NCBI RefSeq assembly: GCF_014645375.1 | Contig: NZ_BMLT01000001.1 | Coordinates: 368,835 to 432,834 of the forward strand | Direction: 5' to 3' | Length of the DNA: 64,000 nucleotides | From: Marinobacterium nitratireducens | GTDB taxonomy: Bacteria; Pseudomonadota; Gammaproteobacteria; Pseudomonadales; Balneatricaceae | In this document: positions 8,321 through 16,807 of the stretch, piece by piece | How the letters are laid out: the number at the start of each line of letters is the position of its first letter | Numbering within the stretch: the first letter of the stretch is position 1 | Program-made: the position numbers and the translations under genes | Notes under the pieces: model-generated | Databases searched by the model: none | What the model was told of the DNA's origin: nothing | Seen by the model: only the letters and a program-made list of their open reading frames with translations

Positions 8321-9199
8321 ATGTCGGCTTACTCGATTTGGATTCTGGAATACGCCAACGTTCCAAATGCACCGACCAGTTCGCTGGTCTATGGTCAGCA
8401 CAACGTCGGCGTCGAGAAACTACCCTACGCCTACACACTTGTGCGCGGAAACGGGATGAACATTCTGCTTGATTGCGGGATGAACGCCGCCTCGCATGGG
8501 ATGGAGTTCGTGAAGCGCTATAACGTCTCAGACTGGATCAGTCCGACACAGGTTTTGGCGGAAGTTGGCCTAACTCCCGAAGATATCACCCACTGCATCC
8601 TGACCCACGCCCATTTCGATCATATGGGCGGGCTTGAGCTGTTCCCGAACGCAAAATTTTACATCCAGCAGAACGAGCTGGCATCTTGGGTTTCAGCAAT
8701 GGCGATGGAACGCCGTTTCCGCTGGTTGATGGCGGCCACCGACACGGGCGATATGATCTACGCCGTCCAGCTCGCTCGCGAAGGCCGGATGATCGGCATT
8801 CCAGGGGATGTGGACAACCTCTTGCCTGGTATCGATGTCAAGCTCGCCAAGGATACGCATACAGCCGGATCGCAATACGTGGTGATCCGAAACGATCTGC
8901 GCGCAGAGAGTGAAGATGTCTACATCTATACTGGCGACTTGATTTATCGGCATGAAAACCTGCACGGCGGCCAGCCTGATGATCCGCAGTATGTGCCGGT
9001 GGGCTACGCCTTGGGAAGCAACACAAACCTTCTGATGACGACTGACGAGGTGATGAAGGGTGTGGGGCACGACATCCGCCGTGTTCTGATCCCACACGAA
9101 GGCAAGATGACCACCCTTTACCCGTCTCGGGTCTCGGAGAGCGGCCACTACATCGTTGAAGTGGCTCTGAGAAAGGACGACACATCTCGCGTGGCTTGA
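8321..9199 (+). CDS. Metallo-beta-lactamase-fold lactonase (AHL/GBL lactonase family)
   Basis: A 292-aa cytoplasmic hydrolase of the metallo-beta-lactamase fold, in the lactonase branch that includes AttM/BlcC and AiiA. The dinuclear zinc motif HAHFDH is at residues 96-101. Further metal ligands are likely in the THTAGSQY segment (downstream His), YTGDLIY (Asp) and LIPHEG (His). Family members open homoserine or gamma-butyrolactone rings. Start ATG is supported by AGGAGA eight bases upstream. It follows the unknown gene by 32 bp and ends in a rho-independent terminator at 9227. A second, differently spaced lactonase lies at 29044. Whether the substrate is a catabolic lactone or a signal molecule cannot be told; the neighbouring dehydrogenases favour catabolism. 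Confidence 0.82.
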   Translation: MSAYSIWILEYANVPNAPTSSLVYGQHNVGVEKLPYAYTLVRGNGMNILLDCGMNAASHGMEFVKRYNVSDWISPTQVLAEVGLTPEDITHCILTHAHFDHMGGLELFPNAKFYIQQNELASWVSAMAMERRFRWLMAATDTGDMIYAVQLAREGRMIGIPGDVDNLLPGIDVKLAKDTHTAGSQYVVIRNDLRAESEDVYIYTGDLIYRHENLHGGQPDDPQYVPVGYALGSNTNLLMTTDEVMKGVGHDIRRVLIPHEGKMTTLYPSRVSESGHYIVEVALRKDDTSRVA

Positions 9200-9226
9200 A
9201 GCCGGTTGCCGATCACGCTGGAACTA

Positions 9227-9252
9227 GGGGCGCAACAATGCGGCCCTTTTTT
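9227..9252 (+). terminator. Rho-independent terminator after lactonase
   Basis: GGGGCGCA pairs with TGCGGCCC across a 4-nt loop with one mismatch and is followed by six T residues. It lies 28 bp after the lactonase stop and would end the GMC-unknown-lactonase transcript. Confidence 0.7.
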
Positions 9253-9372
9253 GCTGGACTCGTCCTCAATCCCCAGCGGACGCATAGGTCCACTTCTAAA
9301 GAAAAAAACCGGTCCGCATCAATGTGCAAACCGGGTTCTACTCTGCAGGACAGGGAGCGTCAGATCACCATA

Positions 9373-9509
9373 CGCGATGCCGCCAAGACAGAGATATTTG
9401 ATCCAAAGGAAGTCGTCAAGACCGTACTTTGATTCCTCGCGGCCGAAGCCAGACTGTTTGCCCCCCCCCCAAAAAATGGCGCGACTTCGGTCGAAATCAG
9501 CCCTGTGTT
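9373..9509 (-). pseudogene. Aldehyde dehydrogenase 3'-end relic
   Basis: The minus strand encodes [12 protein letters not shown], then [18 protein letters not shown] and a KYLCLGG ending. This matches the last 40 or so residues of the complete dehydrogenase at 18821-20299 ([19 protein letters not shown] and SKYGLDDFL). The two halves are in different frames, separated by a homopolymer run (C10 A6 at 9461-9476 on the plus strand), where slippage evidently occurred. Homology stops abruptly at 9509, where the IS21 end begins. It is therefore the remaining tail of a second, diverged copy of the same gene, with the rest removed by the IS. Confidence 0.75.
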
Positions 9510-9611
9510 GATCAGCAAGCTCTTGATAGTGTGCGTATTCCGGTGAAGATGAACACCGATTCCGGACGAACGTGAACACCTGATTTCTCAACGCATCACG
9601 CCTTCGGATTA

Positions 9612-10367
9612 TTAGCCCAGCTGTTCATCTTCGGTCAACTGCCCGAGGATTTTTCGCATCGATTCGCCCTTGAGCGGAAGGCGGTGCGTGTTGTGCATCA
9701 GCCGGTCCAGGATGGCATCCGCCAGGGTGTTGTCGCCGATGCTGGCGTACCACTGGTCGGTCGGCAGTTGGCTGATCACCAGCGTCGAGCTTTGCCCGTG
9801 GCGGTCATCCATGATCTCCATCAGGTCGTTGCGGTGAGCCGGTTTCAGCGGCTCCAGCCCCCAGTCATCGATCATCAGCAGCCGGGCCTTCGCCAACTGC
9901 TGGAGCAGCTTGTGATAGCTGCCGTCGGCCTTGGCCTGGGTCAGCTCCAGCAACAGACGAGAGAGCCGGTAGTAGCGGACGCTGTAGCCCCGCAGGCAAG
10001 CACTGTGCGCTAACGCACAGCCGAGGTAGGTCTTACCGCTGCCGCAGGGTCCGGTGATTAGCAGGTTCTGGGCACGGTCGATCCAGTCCCCTTGCGCCAG
10101 CCGGGCCACCTGGGCCTGGCTGACATTACGCGGATGCTGGTAGTCGATGTCCTGCACGGTGGCGGCGAGCTTGAAGCGCGCCTGGCGGATCAGTCGCTCA
10201 TGTTTGCGATGTTCCCGGTTCAGGTTTTCATGCTCGATCAGCAGGCCGAGCCGTTCGATGAACGGCAGTGCTTCGTAGGTGCCGGTCTGCTCCAGTTGGG
10301 ATTGTAGGGCGCGGGCCATGCCGCCGAGTTTGAGGTGACGCAGCTGTGCCAGGATCTGGTTGCTCAT
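9612..10367 (-). CDS. istB: IS21-family helper ATPase IstB
   Basis: A 251-aa AAA+ ATPase related to DnaC that assists the IS21 transposase in target selection. The Walker A motif [11 protein letters not shown] and Walker B LLMIDDWG are clear, followed by the conserved [10 protein letters not shown] sensor region and a [19 protein letters not shown] block typical of IstB. I chose the ATG at 10367, which follows GAGGA, over a longer frame that lacks a ribosome binding site. No defect is visible, but its partner istA is truncated and frameshifted, so the element cannot move by itself. Confidence 0.93.
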   Translation of the reverse strand: MSNQILAQLRHLKLGGMARALQSQLEQTGTYEALPFIERLGLLIEHENLNREHRKHERLIRQARFKLAATVQDIDYQHPRNVSQAQVARLAQGDWIDRAQNLLITGPCGSGKTYLGCALAHSACLRGYSVRYYRLSRLLLELTQAKADGSYHKLLQQLAKARLLMIDDWGLEPLKPAHRNDLMEIMDDRHGQSSTLVISQLPTDQWYASIGDNTLADAILDRLMHNTHRLPLKGESMRKILGQLTEDEQLG

Positions 10368-10395
10368 CGGATTGTCCTCTGGTGTGTCGACGGGA

Positions 10396-11284
10396 TCAGT
10401 GGAAGCTGTGGGGACCACGGGTGTTCTCGTGCTGCAGGGGCAGCTCGGCCTGGACGCTAAGTGTCTCGGGCAGCCGGTCGCGGTTACTGAGCAGGATCAA
10501 CTTGACCTGTTTCAAGCGGATCAAGCCTTCCCGGTTGGCGATGCCGCAGGCCGCGTCCAAGCGCTCGGCCGGATAGTCCCGACTCAGGTTCAGCAGGCCC
10601 AGGCAGACCCGGTAGGCCTGCTCGGGATGGGCTTTGGCGGCCAGTTGCTCCGCCACCCAGGCCTGCACCTCGGGCCCGATGTCCTTGGCCCAGTTCTTCA
10701 ACCGTCCCGGCGTCCATTGCTGCTGTTTCTGGTGGCGCTTGGGCATATGGCCTGCCTCGGTGGTGGTGCCGGGGCGGTGCCGGCGGGGATGGGAGGCGAC
10801 CACCCGTTTACGGAAGTACAGCGTGACTAGGTGCTCGCTGGCATGGAGCTCTAGCGTCTCGCCGACATACTGGTGCGGTACCGAGTAGTGATGCTGCTGG
10901 TACTGGATGTGGTAGTCGCTGTCGACCTTGACCGGCTTGATCTCGACGTAGCGGTAGGGATGGTTCGGCAGTGGTCGCAACGCCGGCCGGTCGAGCTGTT
11001 CGAAGGCCTGCCGACGGTTGCCCGGCAGTTGCTTGAACGGCTTCTCGTTCAGTTCCGCCAGTAGGGCCCGGATGCACTGGTTGACCTCGGCCAGCGAGAA
11101 GAAGCTGTGATGCCTTAGCCGCGCCAGGATCCAGCGCTCGACGATCTGCACGCCGACCTCGGCCTTCACCTTGTCTTTCGGCGTGCCGGCACCACCACGA
11201 TCTGGTAGTGCTCGGCCCACTGCTGGTAACTCGGGTTCAGGTCCGGATCATAGCGACAGGCCCGGCTGACGCCGCGGGTCATGC
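10396..11284 (-). pseudogene. istA: IS21-family transposase IstA, 5'-truncated and frameshifted
   Basis: Only the C-terminal part of this transposase (normally around 500 aa) remains. It begins with [20 protein letters not shown], the segment that precedes the catalytic Glu region, and continues through [21 protein letters not shown] to the Mu-type C-terminal domain. A single base is missing near 11190 (VVVPAR to PKDKVKAE requires an extra G), so even the remaining part is not one frame. The N-terminal HTH domain and first Asp are absent. Confidence 0.85.
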
Positions 11285-11358
11285 GGGGGACTTGTTCACA
11301 TGTTCCCTTAGCGTTTTATCCAATGACTTGCTTACCCCCTAAAAAAGAAGTAGTCTGT

Positions 11359-11387
11359 TTGACAGATTGTACGACAATGTACTAATC
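11359..11387 (+). promoter_or_regulatory. Sigma70 promoter with operator in the spacer
   Basis: TTGACA at 11359-11364 and an ACTAAT-like -10 at 11381-11386 flank a perfect palindrome ATTGT-ACG-ACAAT at 11366-11378. An operator between -35 and -10 should give repression. The arms match the general GntR/FCD consensus and resemble the palindromes at 6123 and 30659. It would drive the whole operon from 11406 to 20299. Confidence 0.65.
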
Positions 11388-11405
11388 TGACCGGGAGGTG
11401 CAAAA

Positions 11406-12293
11406 ATGAGTGGAATAAAAACAGTATCTTTTATTGGGCTTGGGCAGATGGGCCGCCCGATGGCCAAAAACTTGCATGAAGCTGGCTTCAGGGTAGTTGG
11501 ATTCGATGCTTCAGAAGAAGCGCGTTTAGAGGCAGGCAAATCAGGACTGATAGTTTCCAACTCTTTAGAAGACGCTATTCGCGATTCCGATTGTATCGTA
11601 ACGATGCTGCCCAACGGGGACATCGTGCAAGACGTATTGGTTTCGAATGATCGCTTTTTATCCGCACATAAGGGCGCTTTGCTTCTAGAGATGAGTTCTT
11701 CTGCACCGCTGCAGACTCGCCAGCTATCAGAGCTCGTTGGAACTCATTTACGCGTCGTAGATGCCCCTGTATCAGGGGGGGTAAAACGAGCAATAGAAGG
11801 TACTCTCACGGTTATGGCTGGTGGGAGCAACGAGGATATCGAGTCATCGAAACCGGTTCTTGAAGTCATATCATCGAAAGTGTTTTCCTGTGGCCCCGTA
11901 GGTGCTGGCCATGCCATGAAATCAATCAACAATTATGTTTCTGGGGCTGGTGTCGTAGCAGCTAGTGAGGCTGTTAGGTTAGGAACAGAGTTTGGTCTGG
12001 AAGCCGAGACAATAGTTGACGTGTTAAACGCTTCATCCGGAAAAAACAATGCCACTGAAGTCAAAATGAAGCAATTCATCCTCAACGAAGCTTTTTCGTC
12101 GGGATTCGCTTTAGGTTTGATGTCAAAAGATATCGGCATAGCGGCAGACTTGGCGAAAAGTCTGAACTTGAATCTAAAAAATCTGGAAGAAACAGATTTA
12201 ATGTGGAAGCGCGCATCCAAAGAAGTTGGGGGTTCAGCTGATCACACTCGCATGTTCGAATTTGTAACTACAAACTCAGATTCGAAGAACTAA
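11406..12293 (+). CDS. Beta-hydroxyacid dehydrogenase (3-hydroxyisobutyrate dehydrogenase family)
   Basis: A 295-aa NAD(P)-dependent dehydrogenase of the 3-hydroxyisobutyrate / tartronate-semialdehyde reductase family, oxidising a beta-hydroxy acid or reducing its semialdehyde. The Rossmann motif GLGQMGRPMAKNL starts at residue 11, the substrate-binding DAPVSGG is at 119-125, and the catalytic Lys is K172 in GAGHAMKSINN. The length is normal. The ribosome binding site GGGAGG stands before the ATG. It is the first gene of the long operon, 20 bp ahead of the carboxymuconolactone-decarboxylase-like gene, and directly under the operator-containing promoter at 11359. The substrate is not evident; the operon's semialdehyde dehydrogenase could accept the product. 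Confidence 0.88.
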   Translation: MSGIKTVSFIGLGQMGRPMAKNLHEAGFRVVGFDASEEARLEAGKSGLIVSNSLEDAIRDSDCIVTMLPNGDIVQDVLVSNDRFLSAHKGALLLEMSSSAPLQTRQLSELVGTHLRVVDAPVSGGVKRAIEGTLTVMAGGSNEDIESSKPVLEVISSKVFSCGPVGAGHAMKSINNYVSGAGVVAASEAVRLGTEFGLEAETIVDVLNASSGKNNATEVKMKQFILNEAFSSGFALGLMSKDIGIAADLAKSLNLNLKNLEETDLMWKRASKEVGGSADHTRMFEFVTTNSDSKN

Positions 12294-12312
12294 AAAACAG
12301 AGGATTATATCG

Positions 12313-12720
12313 GTGAGTAAAAAAAGCGAAATTTTAGAAGAAAATATTAGTGAATCATTCGCTCGAGGACTTAAGACTCGCAAGGAAGTTCTAGGGGATA
12401 AATATGTAGATGCATCACTGAACAACGCAACTGATTTTAGCGCGCCGATGCAAAAGCTTGTAACCGAATATTGCTGGGATAGCATTTGGAATCGCCCTGG
12501 TTTGAGTCGACGAGAAAGATCCATTCTTAATCTCGGTATGATTTCTGCCCTAAATCGCCAGCATGAGCTAAAAACGCATGTAAGAGGTGCATTGAACAAT
12601 GGTTTGACCCCAGACGAAATAACAGAAGTGTTTTTGCAGGTTGCAATTTACTGCGGAGTACCAGCCGCCATAGATAGCTTCCGTAGCGCACAACAGATTA
12701 TTGACGAATTTGTAGAGTAA
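12313..12720 (+). CDS. Carboxymuconolactone decarboxylase family protein
   Basis: A 135-aa all-helical protein of the CMD/AhpD fold, subgroup PcaC-like. The characteristic block is HELKTHVRGALNNGLTPDEITEV followed by QVAIYCGVPAAIDSF; the His of the former corresponds to the conserved active-site His. There is no CxxC pair as in AhpD peroxidases, which favours decarboxylase or lactone-handling activity. The start is GTG at 12313 with AGAGGA upstream. It is co-directional and closely spaced with its neighbours. In the beta-ketoadipate pathway PcaC acts beside an enol-lactone hydrolase; the alpha/beta hydrolase two genes downstream could be the functional counterpart here (inference). Confidence 0.85.
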   Translation: MSKKSEILEENISESFARGLKTRKEVLGDKYVDASLNNATDFSAPMQKLVTEYCWDSIWNRPGLSRRERSILNLGMISALNRQHELKTHVRGALNNGLTPDEITEVFLQVAIYCGVPAAIDSFRSAQQIIDEFVE

Positions 12721-12749
12721 ACAGTTCCTAAAGATAAAAAGAGGTTGTC

Positions 12750-13136
12750 ATGAGCATAAAAATAAATAAGCAATCCTTCTTGGATGCAGCTAAGAGTGAT
12801 TTCGAATTTACGAGAGAAACTCGATATCTTACTGGGATTATTCGGCTTGACCTTGGCTCAGATTCATGGGCATTGACGTTCGCTAATGGCGAATTCGTTG
12901 GAGTCGCGGACGGGCTTAATATTCCGGATGAAGAGGCAAAGGTTATCGTTGGCGGTACTGAAGAGCAATGGTCCGCTCTCTTAGAAGTTAAACCGAAGCC
13001 ATTTTATCAGTGTATTCAGTCAGCAGCGGTTAAACATGGTATGCGTATCAATGTAGCCAATGAAACATTCGCATATTTACCCGCCCTAAACCGCATGACA
13101 ACACTGCTTCGTCAACTTAACAATCAGGAGGGCTGA
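12750..13136 (+). CDS. Small unknown protein, possibly SCP2-like
   Basis: A 128-aa cytoplasmic protein with no signal peptide. The pattern of short strands (IIRLDLGSDSWALTFANGEFVGV) followed by a KVIVGGTEEQWSALL helix and a long C-terminal amphipathic helix (FAYLPALNRMTTLLRQL) is reminiscent of SCP2/sterol-carrier-like domains, which bind hydrophobic ligands; this is a tentative reading. It ends 3 bp before the alpha/beta hydrolase ATG, so the two are probably translationally coupled and may act as a pair. The ribosome binding site is AGAGG. Confidence 0.6.
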   Translation: MSIKINKQSFLDAAKSDFEFTRETRYLTGIIRLDLGSDSWALTFANGEFVGVADGLNIPDEEAKVIVGGTEEQWSALLEVKPKPFYQCIQSAAVKHGMRINVANETFAYLPALNRMTTLLRQLNNQEG

Positions 13137-13139
13137 GCC

Positions 13140-14015
13140 ATGGCTAAGCATGATCCAATTACTGGCCGTTACGTTTACTTGACTGTAGAAGGTATTGAAT
13201 ACCGTGTCTACTACGAAGAAGCTGGACAAGGTATCCCTCTGATTGTTGGCCATACGGCGGGTTCAGATGGCAGGCAGTATCGCCATTTGCTGTGCGACGA
13301 AGAAGTTACCAAGAACTTCCGTGTCATAGCCTTCGACCTACCTTATCATGGTAAGTCACTTCCCCCATATGGCGTGCGCTGGTGGGAGCAAGAATATAAC
13401 ATGACGAAAGCCAGAATGATGGCTTACCCCAATGCCTTGTCTGAGGCTTTGGGATTGGAAAGACCAGTGTACATGGGATGTTCGATGGGCGGCCATCTGG
13501 CATGTGATTTGGCTTCAAATTTCCCTGATTCATATAGAGCAACAATTGCGGTAGAAGGCGCGCTGAGGTCTGCACAGGAATATGTTGACGTTGGTATGGA
13601 TGGGATCAGGAAGGAGTTCGACAATCCGAATGTAAACCGCACATCTGTCGGCGCAGCCATGATGTTGAACATATCTCCATACTCTCCTGAAGAAAATGTT
13701 CGCGAAATTCAATGGGAGTATAGCTGCGGAGGTCCGGGAGTCTTCGCGGGCGATCTCTACTACTACTACTACGATCACAATATGTCGGACGAGGAAGCGC
13801 GAGCAATCGATACTGACAAATGTATGCTCTATATGCTTACTGGTGAGTATGACCCTAACACAGCGCCTGAGGATACTCAGGAACTTGCTGATCTCGTTCC
13901 GACAGCAAAGTATTGGCCGATGGAAAAGCTGGGGCATTTCCCTGTGACCGAAGACTACTCAAAGTTCAGAGAATATCTACTTCCGATACTTTCTGAAATC
14001 AAAGAAAAATCATGA
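13140..14015 (+). CDS. Alpha/beta hydrolase
   Basis: A 291-aa serine hydrolase of the alpha/beta fold. The nucleophile elbow GCSMGG puts Ser at 115; the acid is probably D238 (GEYDP) and the base H266 (LGHFP). The oxyanion region IVGHTAGSDGRQYRHL differs a little from the common HG motif. Relatives include meta-cleavage-product and enol-lactone hydrolases. It is preceded by GGAGG and sits in the operon between the small unknown protein and the ABC importer's binding protein. A run of five Tyr (residues 207-211) in the cap region is unusual. It could cleave the imported substrate or a lactone formed from it. Confidence 0.87.
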   Translation: MAKHDPITGRYVYLTVEGIEYRVYYEEAGQGIPLIVGHTAGSDGRQYRHLLCDEEVTKNFRVIAFDLPYHGKSLPPYGVRWWEQEYNMTKARMMAYPNALSEALGLERPVYMGCSMGGHLACDLASNFPDSYRATIAVEGALRSAQEYVDVGMDGIRKEFDNPNVNRTSVGAAMMLNISPYSPEENVREIQWEYSCGGPGVFAGDLYYYYYDHNMSDEEARAIDTDKCMLYMLTGEYDPNTAPEDTQELADLVPTAKYWPMEKLGHFPVTEDYSKFREYLLPILSEIKEKS

Positions 14016-14042
14016 CTCCTTCTAAAAATAAAAAAGGAAGAT

Positions 14043-15191
14043 ATGATGAAAATTTCCAGATTAAGTCTAATTATTGCAGCAATTGGCTCGACTTATCTAA
14101 GTGCTGGAGCGGCACTCGCTGACGCAGTGCAGTCGCTTCCAGATAGTGAGCAGCCCATTTATGCACTGGTCGACCCGCAAATCCCGCTTGGGGAATCACC
14201 CCTAACAGACTTTAAAGCCAAGAATCCACCCCCTTGGAAAATAGGCTACGCCTCCTCATATGCTGGTAATACTTGGAGAGCGGAGAGTCTGAACGAAATA
14301 ATGAATGTGCTGTTGCCGGAGGCAAAAGAGGCTGGTCTGGTTTCCGAAGTGGTTGTAACTCAATCTGACCTCAAGGATGCAGTACAAATACAGCAAATGC
14401 GCCAGATGGTTGATGATGGTGTTGACGCAATCATCATCTGCTGCTCCAACGTAACGGCTTTGAACTCGACTATAGAATATGCTTACTCAAAGGGAGTTCC
14501 AGTCTTCTCCTTTTCCGGGTATGTAACTTCGCCGTATGCGATAAACGTTGCAGCGAACCACATGCTCGGTGGCTACGAAATGGGTAAGTGGCTAGCCGAA
14601 GAAATTGGCGGAAAAGGGAATGTTGTTCTGGTATCCGGGATCCCAGGTTTTGCCTCCTCTGATAGCTTTGATCTTGGAGCAAAAAAAGCACTTGAGGAGT
14701 ATCCCGATATCAGCATTATTGGTGAGCTAGCTGGCAAGTGGACCGACCAAGTTGCTCAAACTGAACTCCAGAAGTTCTTAGCTACGAATCCTAGACAAGT
14801 CGATGGGATAATAACCCAATCTGCTCAGGAAAATGGCGTCCTGAATGCAATGCTTCAGTCTGGTCGCCCGATGGTGCCGATTACTCTAGGAGGAGAAGCA
14901 TCAGCAGCTTGCTATTGGAGCAAGAACCCGGATTGGATCTCGTCCTCTTTCCATATTTGGCCGCCAGCTCGCGAAATGTCGCAAGCTTGGGATGTGATGT
15001 TACGCACATTGCAAGGCCAAGGGCCCAAAATTCAGTCCATGCTGAGACCTGTTCTTCCCTACTCATTAGCCGATGTTAGAGAGGCACTTCCAGAGGATTG
15101 CAATCTTAATTCGACCGACTGGATTCAACCCTCTAACTCAGAGTGGTGGCCTGAGGATATTGCAGAACAATATTTTCACAATCCAAGTTAA
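14043..15191 (+). CDS. Periplasmic substrate-binding protein of an ABC importer (RbsB type)
   Basis: A 382-aa binding protein of periplasmic-binding fold type 1 (ribose/autoinducer-2 class). A signal peptide is present (MMKISRLSLIIAAIGSTYLS, cleavage near ALADA). The body starts with PWKIGYASSYAGNTWRAESL and contains DGVDAIIICCSNVTALNSTIEYAYSKGVPV, the hinge pattern of the family. It is longer than typical RbsB (about 300 aa) because of an extended N-terminal segment and a C-terminal tail rich in Trp and acidic residues. Genes for the ATPase and two permeases follow. It defines what the importer takes up; sugar-like or small polar ligands are usual, but here the neighbouring enzymes suggest a hydroxy acid, lactone or aromatic ligand. 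Confidence 0.88.
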   Translation: MMKISRLSLIIAAIGSTYLSAGAALADAVQSLPDSEQPIYALVDPQIPLGESPLTDFKAKNPPPWKIGYASSYAGNTWRAESLNEIMNVLLPEAKEAGLVSEVVVTQSDLKDAVQIQQMRQMVDDGVDAIIICCSNVTALNSTIEYAYSKGVPVFSFSGYVTSPYAINVAANHMLGGYEMGKWLAEEIGGKGNVVLVSGIPGFASSDSFDLGAKKALEEYPDISIIGELAGKWTDQVAQTELQKFLATNPRQVDGIITQSAQENGVLNAMLQSGRPMVPITLGGEASAACYWSKNPDWISSSFHIWPPAREMSQAWDVMLRTLQGQGPKIQSMLRPVLPYSLADVREALPEDCNLNSTDWIQPSNSEWWPEDIAEQYFHNPS

Positions 15192-15200
15192 GTTAAACCA

Positions 15201-15227
15201 GGTGCTGGCCGGAGACCGGTCAGCACC
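15201..15227 (+). promoter_or_regulatory. Intercistronic stem-loop after binding-protein gene
   Basis: GGTGCTGGCCGG pairs with CCGGTCAGCACC around a 3-nt loop. No T-tract follows. Strong stems at this position in importer operons usually protect the upstream message, giving more binding protein than ATPase or permease. Confidence 0.65.
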
Positions 15228-15253
15228 GCGCCTGCTTATACAGGATCAATATA

Positions 15254-16795
15254 ATGTCAAAAATAAGAACAATTAGTTTAAAAAACATTTCGAAAAGCTT
15301 CGGAGAAACACGGGCCTTATCGAATTGCAGTTTTGAGGCTTATGCTGGTGAAGTTCACGCTGTAGTTGGAGAGAACGGCTGTGGCAAGAGTACACTCGCG
15401 AAAATCATATCGGGTGTACTTCTCCCCGATAGCGGAGAAATAGAAATCTTAGGTGGCGTCAACACAACGCCATTGGATGCGCGTAGGCTAGGTGTAGCAA
15501 CTATATTTCAAGAAGTATTAGTAGCCGATGAGGCGAATGTTCTCGATAACTTGTTTGTTGGGTCAGAAGGTTTTTTTTCTGTCGGGAAAAGCGAGTCAGA
15601 GAAGGTTCGAGAGGCAAGTGAACTGCTAACCCGCTGCATTGGGCACGATATAGATTTATTCGCTGATGTCGGTAGCCTCCCGCTGAATATAAAGCAGTGG
15701 GTAGTGATCGCACGCGCAATACTAAGAAGGCCAAAGGTAGTAATACTAGACGAGTCTTCTGCTGCCTTAGATCTTGATGCCACTAATCGTCTTCACGGCG
15801 AAATCGATCGACTTCGAAATGAAGGCTGCACAGTTTTAATTGTCACACACCGCATTGCCGAGCTTGTAAGGATTGCAGACCGAGCAACGATTCTTAGAGA
15901 TGGCGCGCCAGTTGGTGTACTAGAAAAGTCTGAAATTACTGAAGCTAAGTTATTAGAATTAATGACTCCTTCAGACCGCTCCGTAATGGCGCAGCCAAAC
16001 GTAGATATCAAGGATAATAAAAGCAATCTTCTCGACTCTATTATAGAAGGTAAGTCGATCCAGTTGACCGAAGGAAGTCATTCGTTTGATTTCGAGTTAA
16101 AACCTGGAACCATAGTTGGCTTGGCGGGACTCGATGGCCACGGGCAGGATTTATTTGCTCGTACCCTCGCAGGGCTTTACCGACAAAATAGCGGAACCAT
16201 TACTTTTCGGAAGGAAAGCGGAGAGTTTATAGATATCGATGGATTGGAGCGCGCGTCGGATCTACATATTTCTTGGGTTTCGGGTGATAGAAAAAAAGAG
16301 GGGATTTTTCCGCAACGCAGCATATTCGATAACTTCGCATTTGGAATTTACCGCCGTAATTTAGGTTGGTTTGGTAAGATAAACAAGCGCTATGCACAAA
16401 AGGCTTTCGCCCAAGAAGTCAAAAGGCTAAAAATTAAAACAGGAAATACAGCGAACAAAATAACTTCGCTTTCTGGCGGAAATCAACAAAAGGTACTTAT
16501 CTCTAGAGCTTTCGCTGATCAGCCTAAAGTTATTGTTCTCAATGACCCAGCCAGAGGCGTTGATCTGAACACCAAAAGGGATCTTTATAAAGAGCTAAGA
16601 AACTTTACAGAATCTGGTGGGGCAGTAGTTTATCTGTCTTCAGAGATTGAGGAATTTTTAGGATTTGCGGATCGAGTAGATGTTTTCTACCAGAATGCCA
16701 TTTTCCGATCACTGGACTACCAGTCTGTAAGTGAAGAATCCATGTTGGCTGCGATGTTTGGCCAGCCGTTAGGGTCACATGTTGAAATCGTATAG
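15254..16795 (+). CDS. ABC importer ATPase with two nucleotide-binding domains (RbsA type)
   Basis: A 513-aa fused ATPase that powers the importer at the inner membrane. In domain 1 the Walker A is GENGCGKST (39-47) and Walker B VVILDESSAALD. Its signature position reads LPLNIKQ instead of LSxGQ, a notable departure. In domain 2 the P-loop is degenerate (GLDGHGQDLF), as usual in the RbsA family, while the signature LSGGNQQK is canonical and Walker B VIVLNDPARGVD is typical. It stands between the binding protein and the first permease and is co-directional with both. A domain-1 site with a weak signature may mean that only one composite site hydrolyses ATP. Confidence 0.9.
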   Translation: MSKIRTISLKNISKSFGETRALSNCSFEAYAGEVHAVVGENGCGKSTLAKIISGVLLPDSGEIEILGGVNTTPLDARRLGVATIFQEVLVADEANVLDNLFVGSEGFFSVGKSESEKVREASELLTRCIGHDIDLFADVGSLPLNIKQWVVIARAILRRPKVVILDESSAALDLDATNRLHGEIDRLRNEGCTVLIVTHRIAELVRIADRATILRDGAPVGVLEKSEITEAKLLELMTPSDRSVMAQPNVDIKDNKSNLLDSIIEGKSIQLTEGSHSFDFELKPGTIVGLAGLDGHGQDLFARTLAGLYRQNSGTITFRKESGEFIDIDGLERASDLHISWVSGDRKKEGIFPQRSIFDNFAFGIYRRNLGWFGKINKRYAQKAFAQEVKRLKIKTGNTANKITSLSGGNQQKVLISRAFADQPKVIVLNDPARGVDLNTKRDLYKELRNFTESGGAVVYLSSEIEEFLGFADRVDVFYQNAIFRSLDYQSVSEESMLAAMFGQPLGSHVEIV

Positions 16796-16807
16796 GTAAT
16801 AAAAACA

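Larger units (their letters stand above)
9510..11288 (-). mobile_element. IS21-family remnant (istB plus truncated istA)
   Basis: The element carries an intact istB and the C-terminal half of istA in the usual istA-istB order on the minus strand. Near the istB end two copies of a TGTTCA...CCGGAAT motif are repeated (about 9537-9580), as expected of IS21 termini, which have multiple terminal repeats. The istA end is missing; sequence beyond 11288 is the promoter region of the next operon. The exact boundaries are approximate. Confidence 0.65.

Noticed and set aside
8321-9199. Lactonase read as evidence for a quorum-sensing system
   Set aside because: No LuxI/LuxR-type genes are in the window, and the dehydrogenase context favours catabolism.
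10360-10830. A 156-codon plus-strand frame opposite istA/istB
   Set aside because: It is a shadow of the IS21 genes, without domain features.
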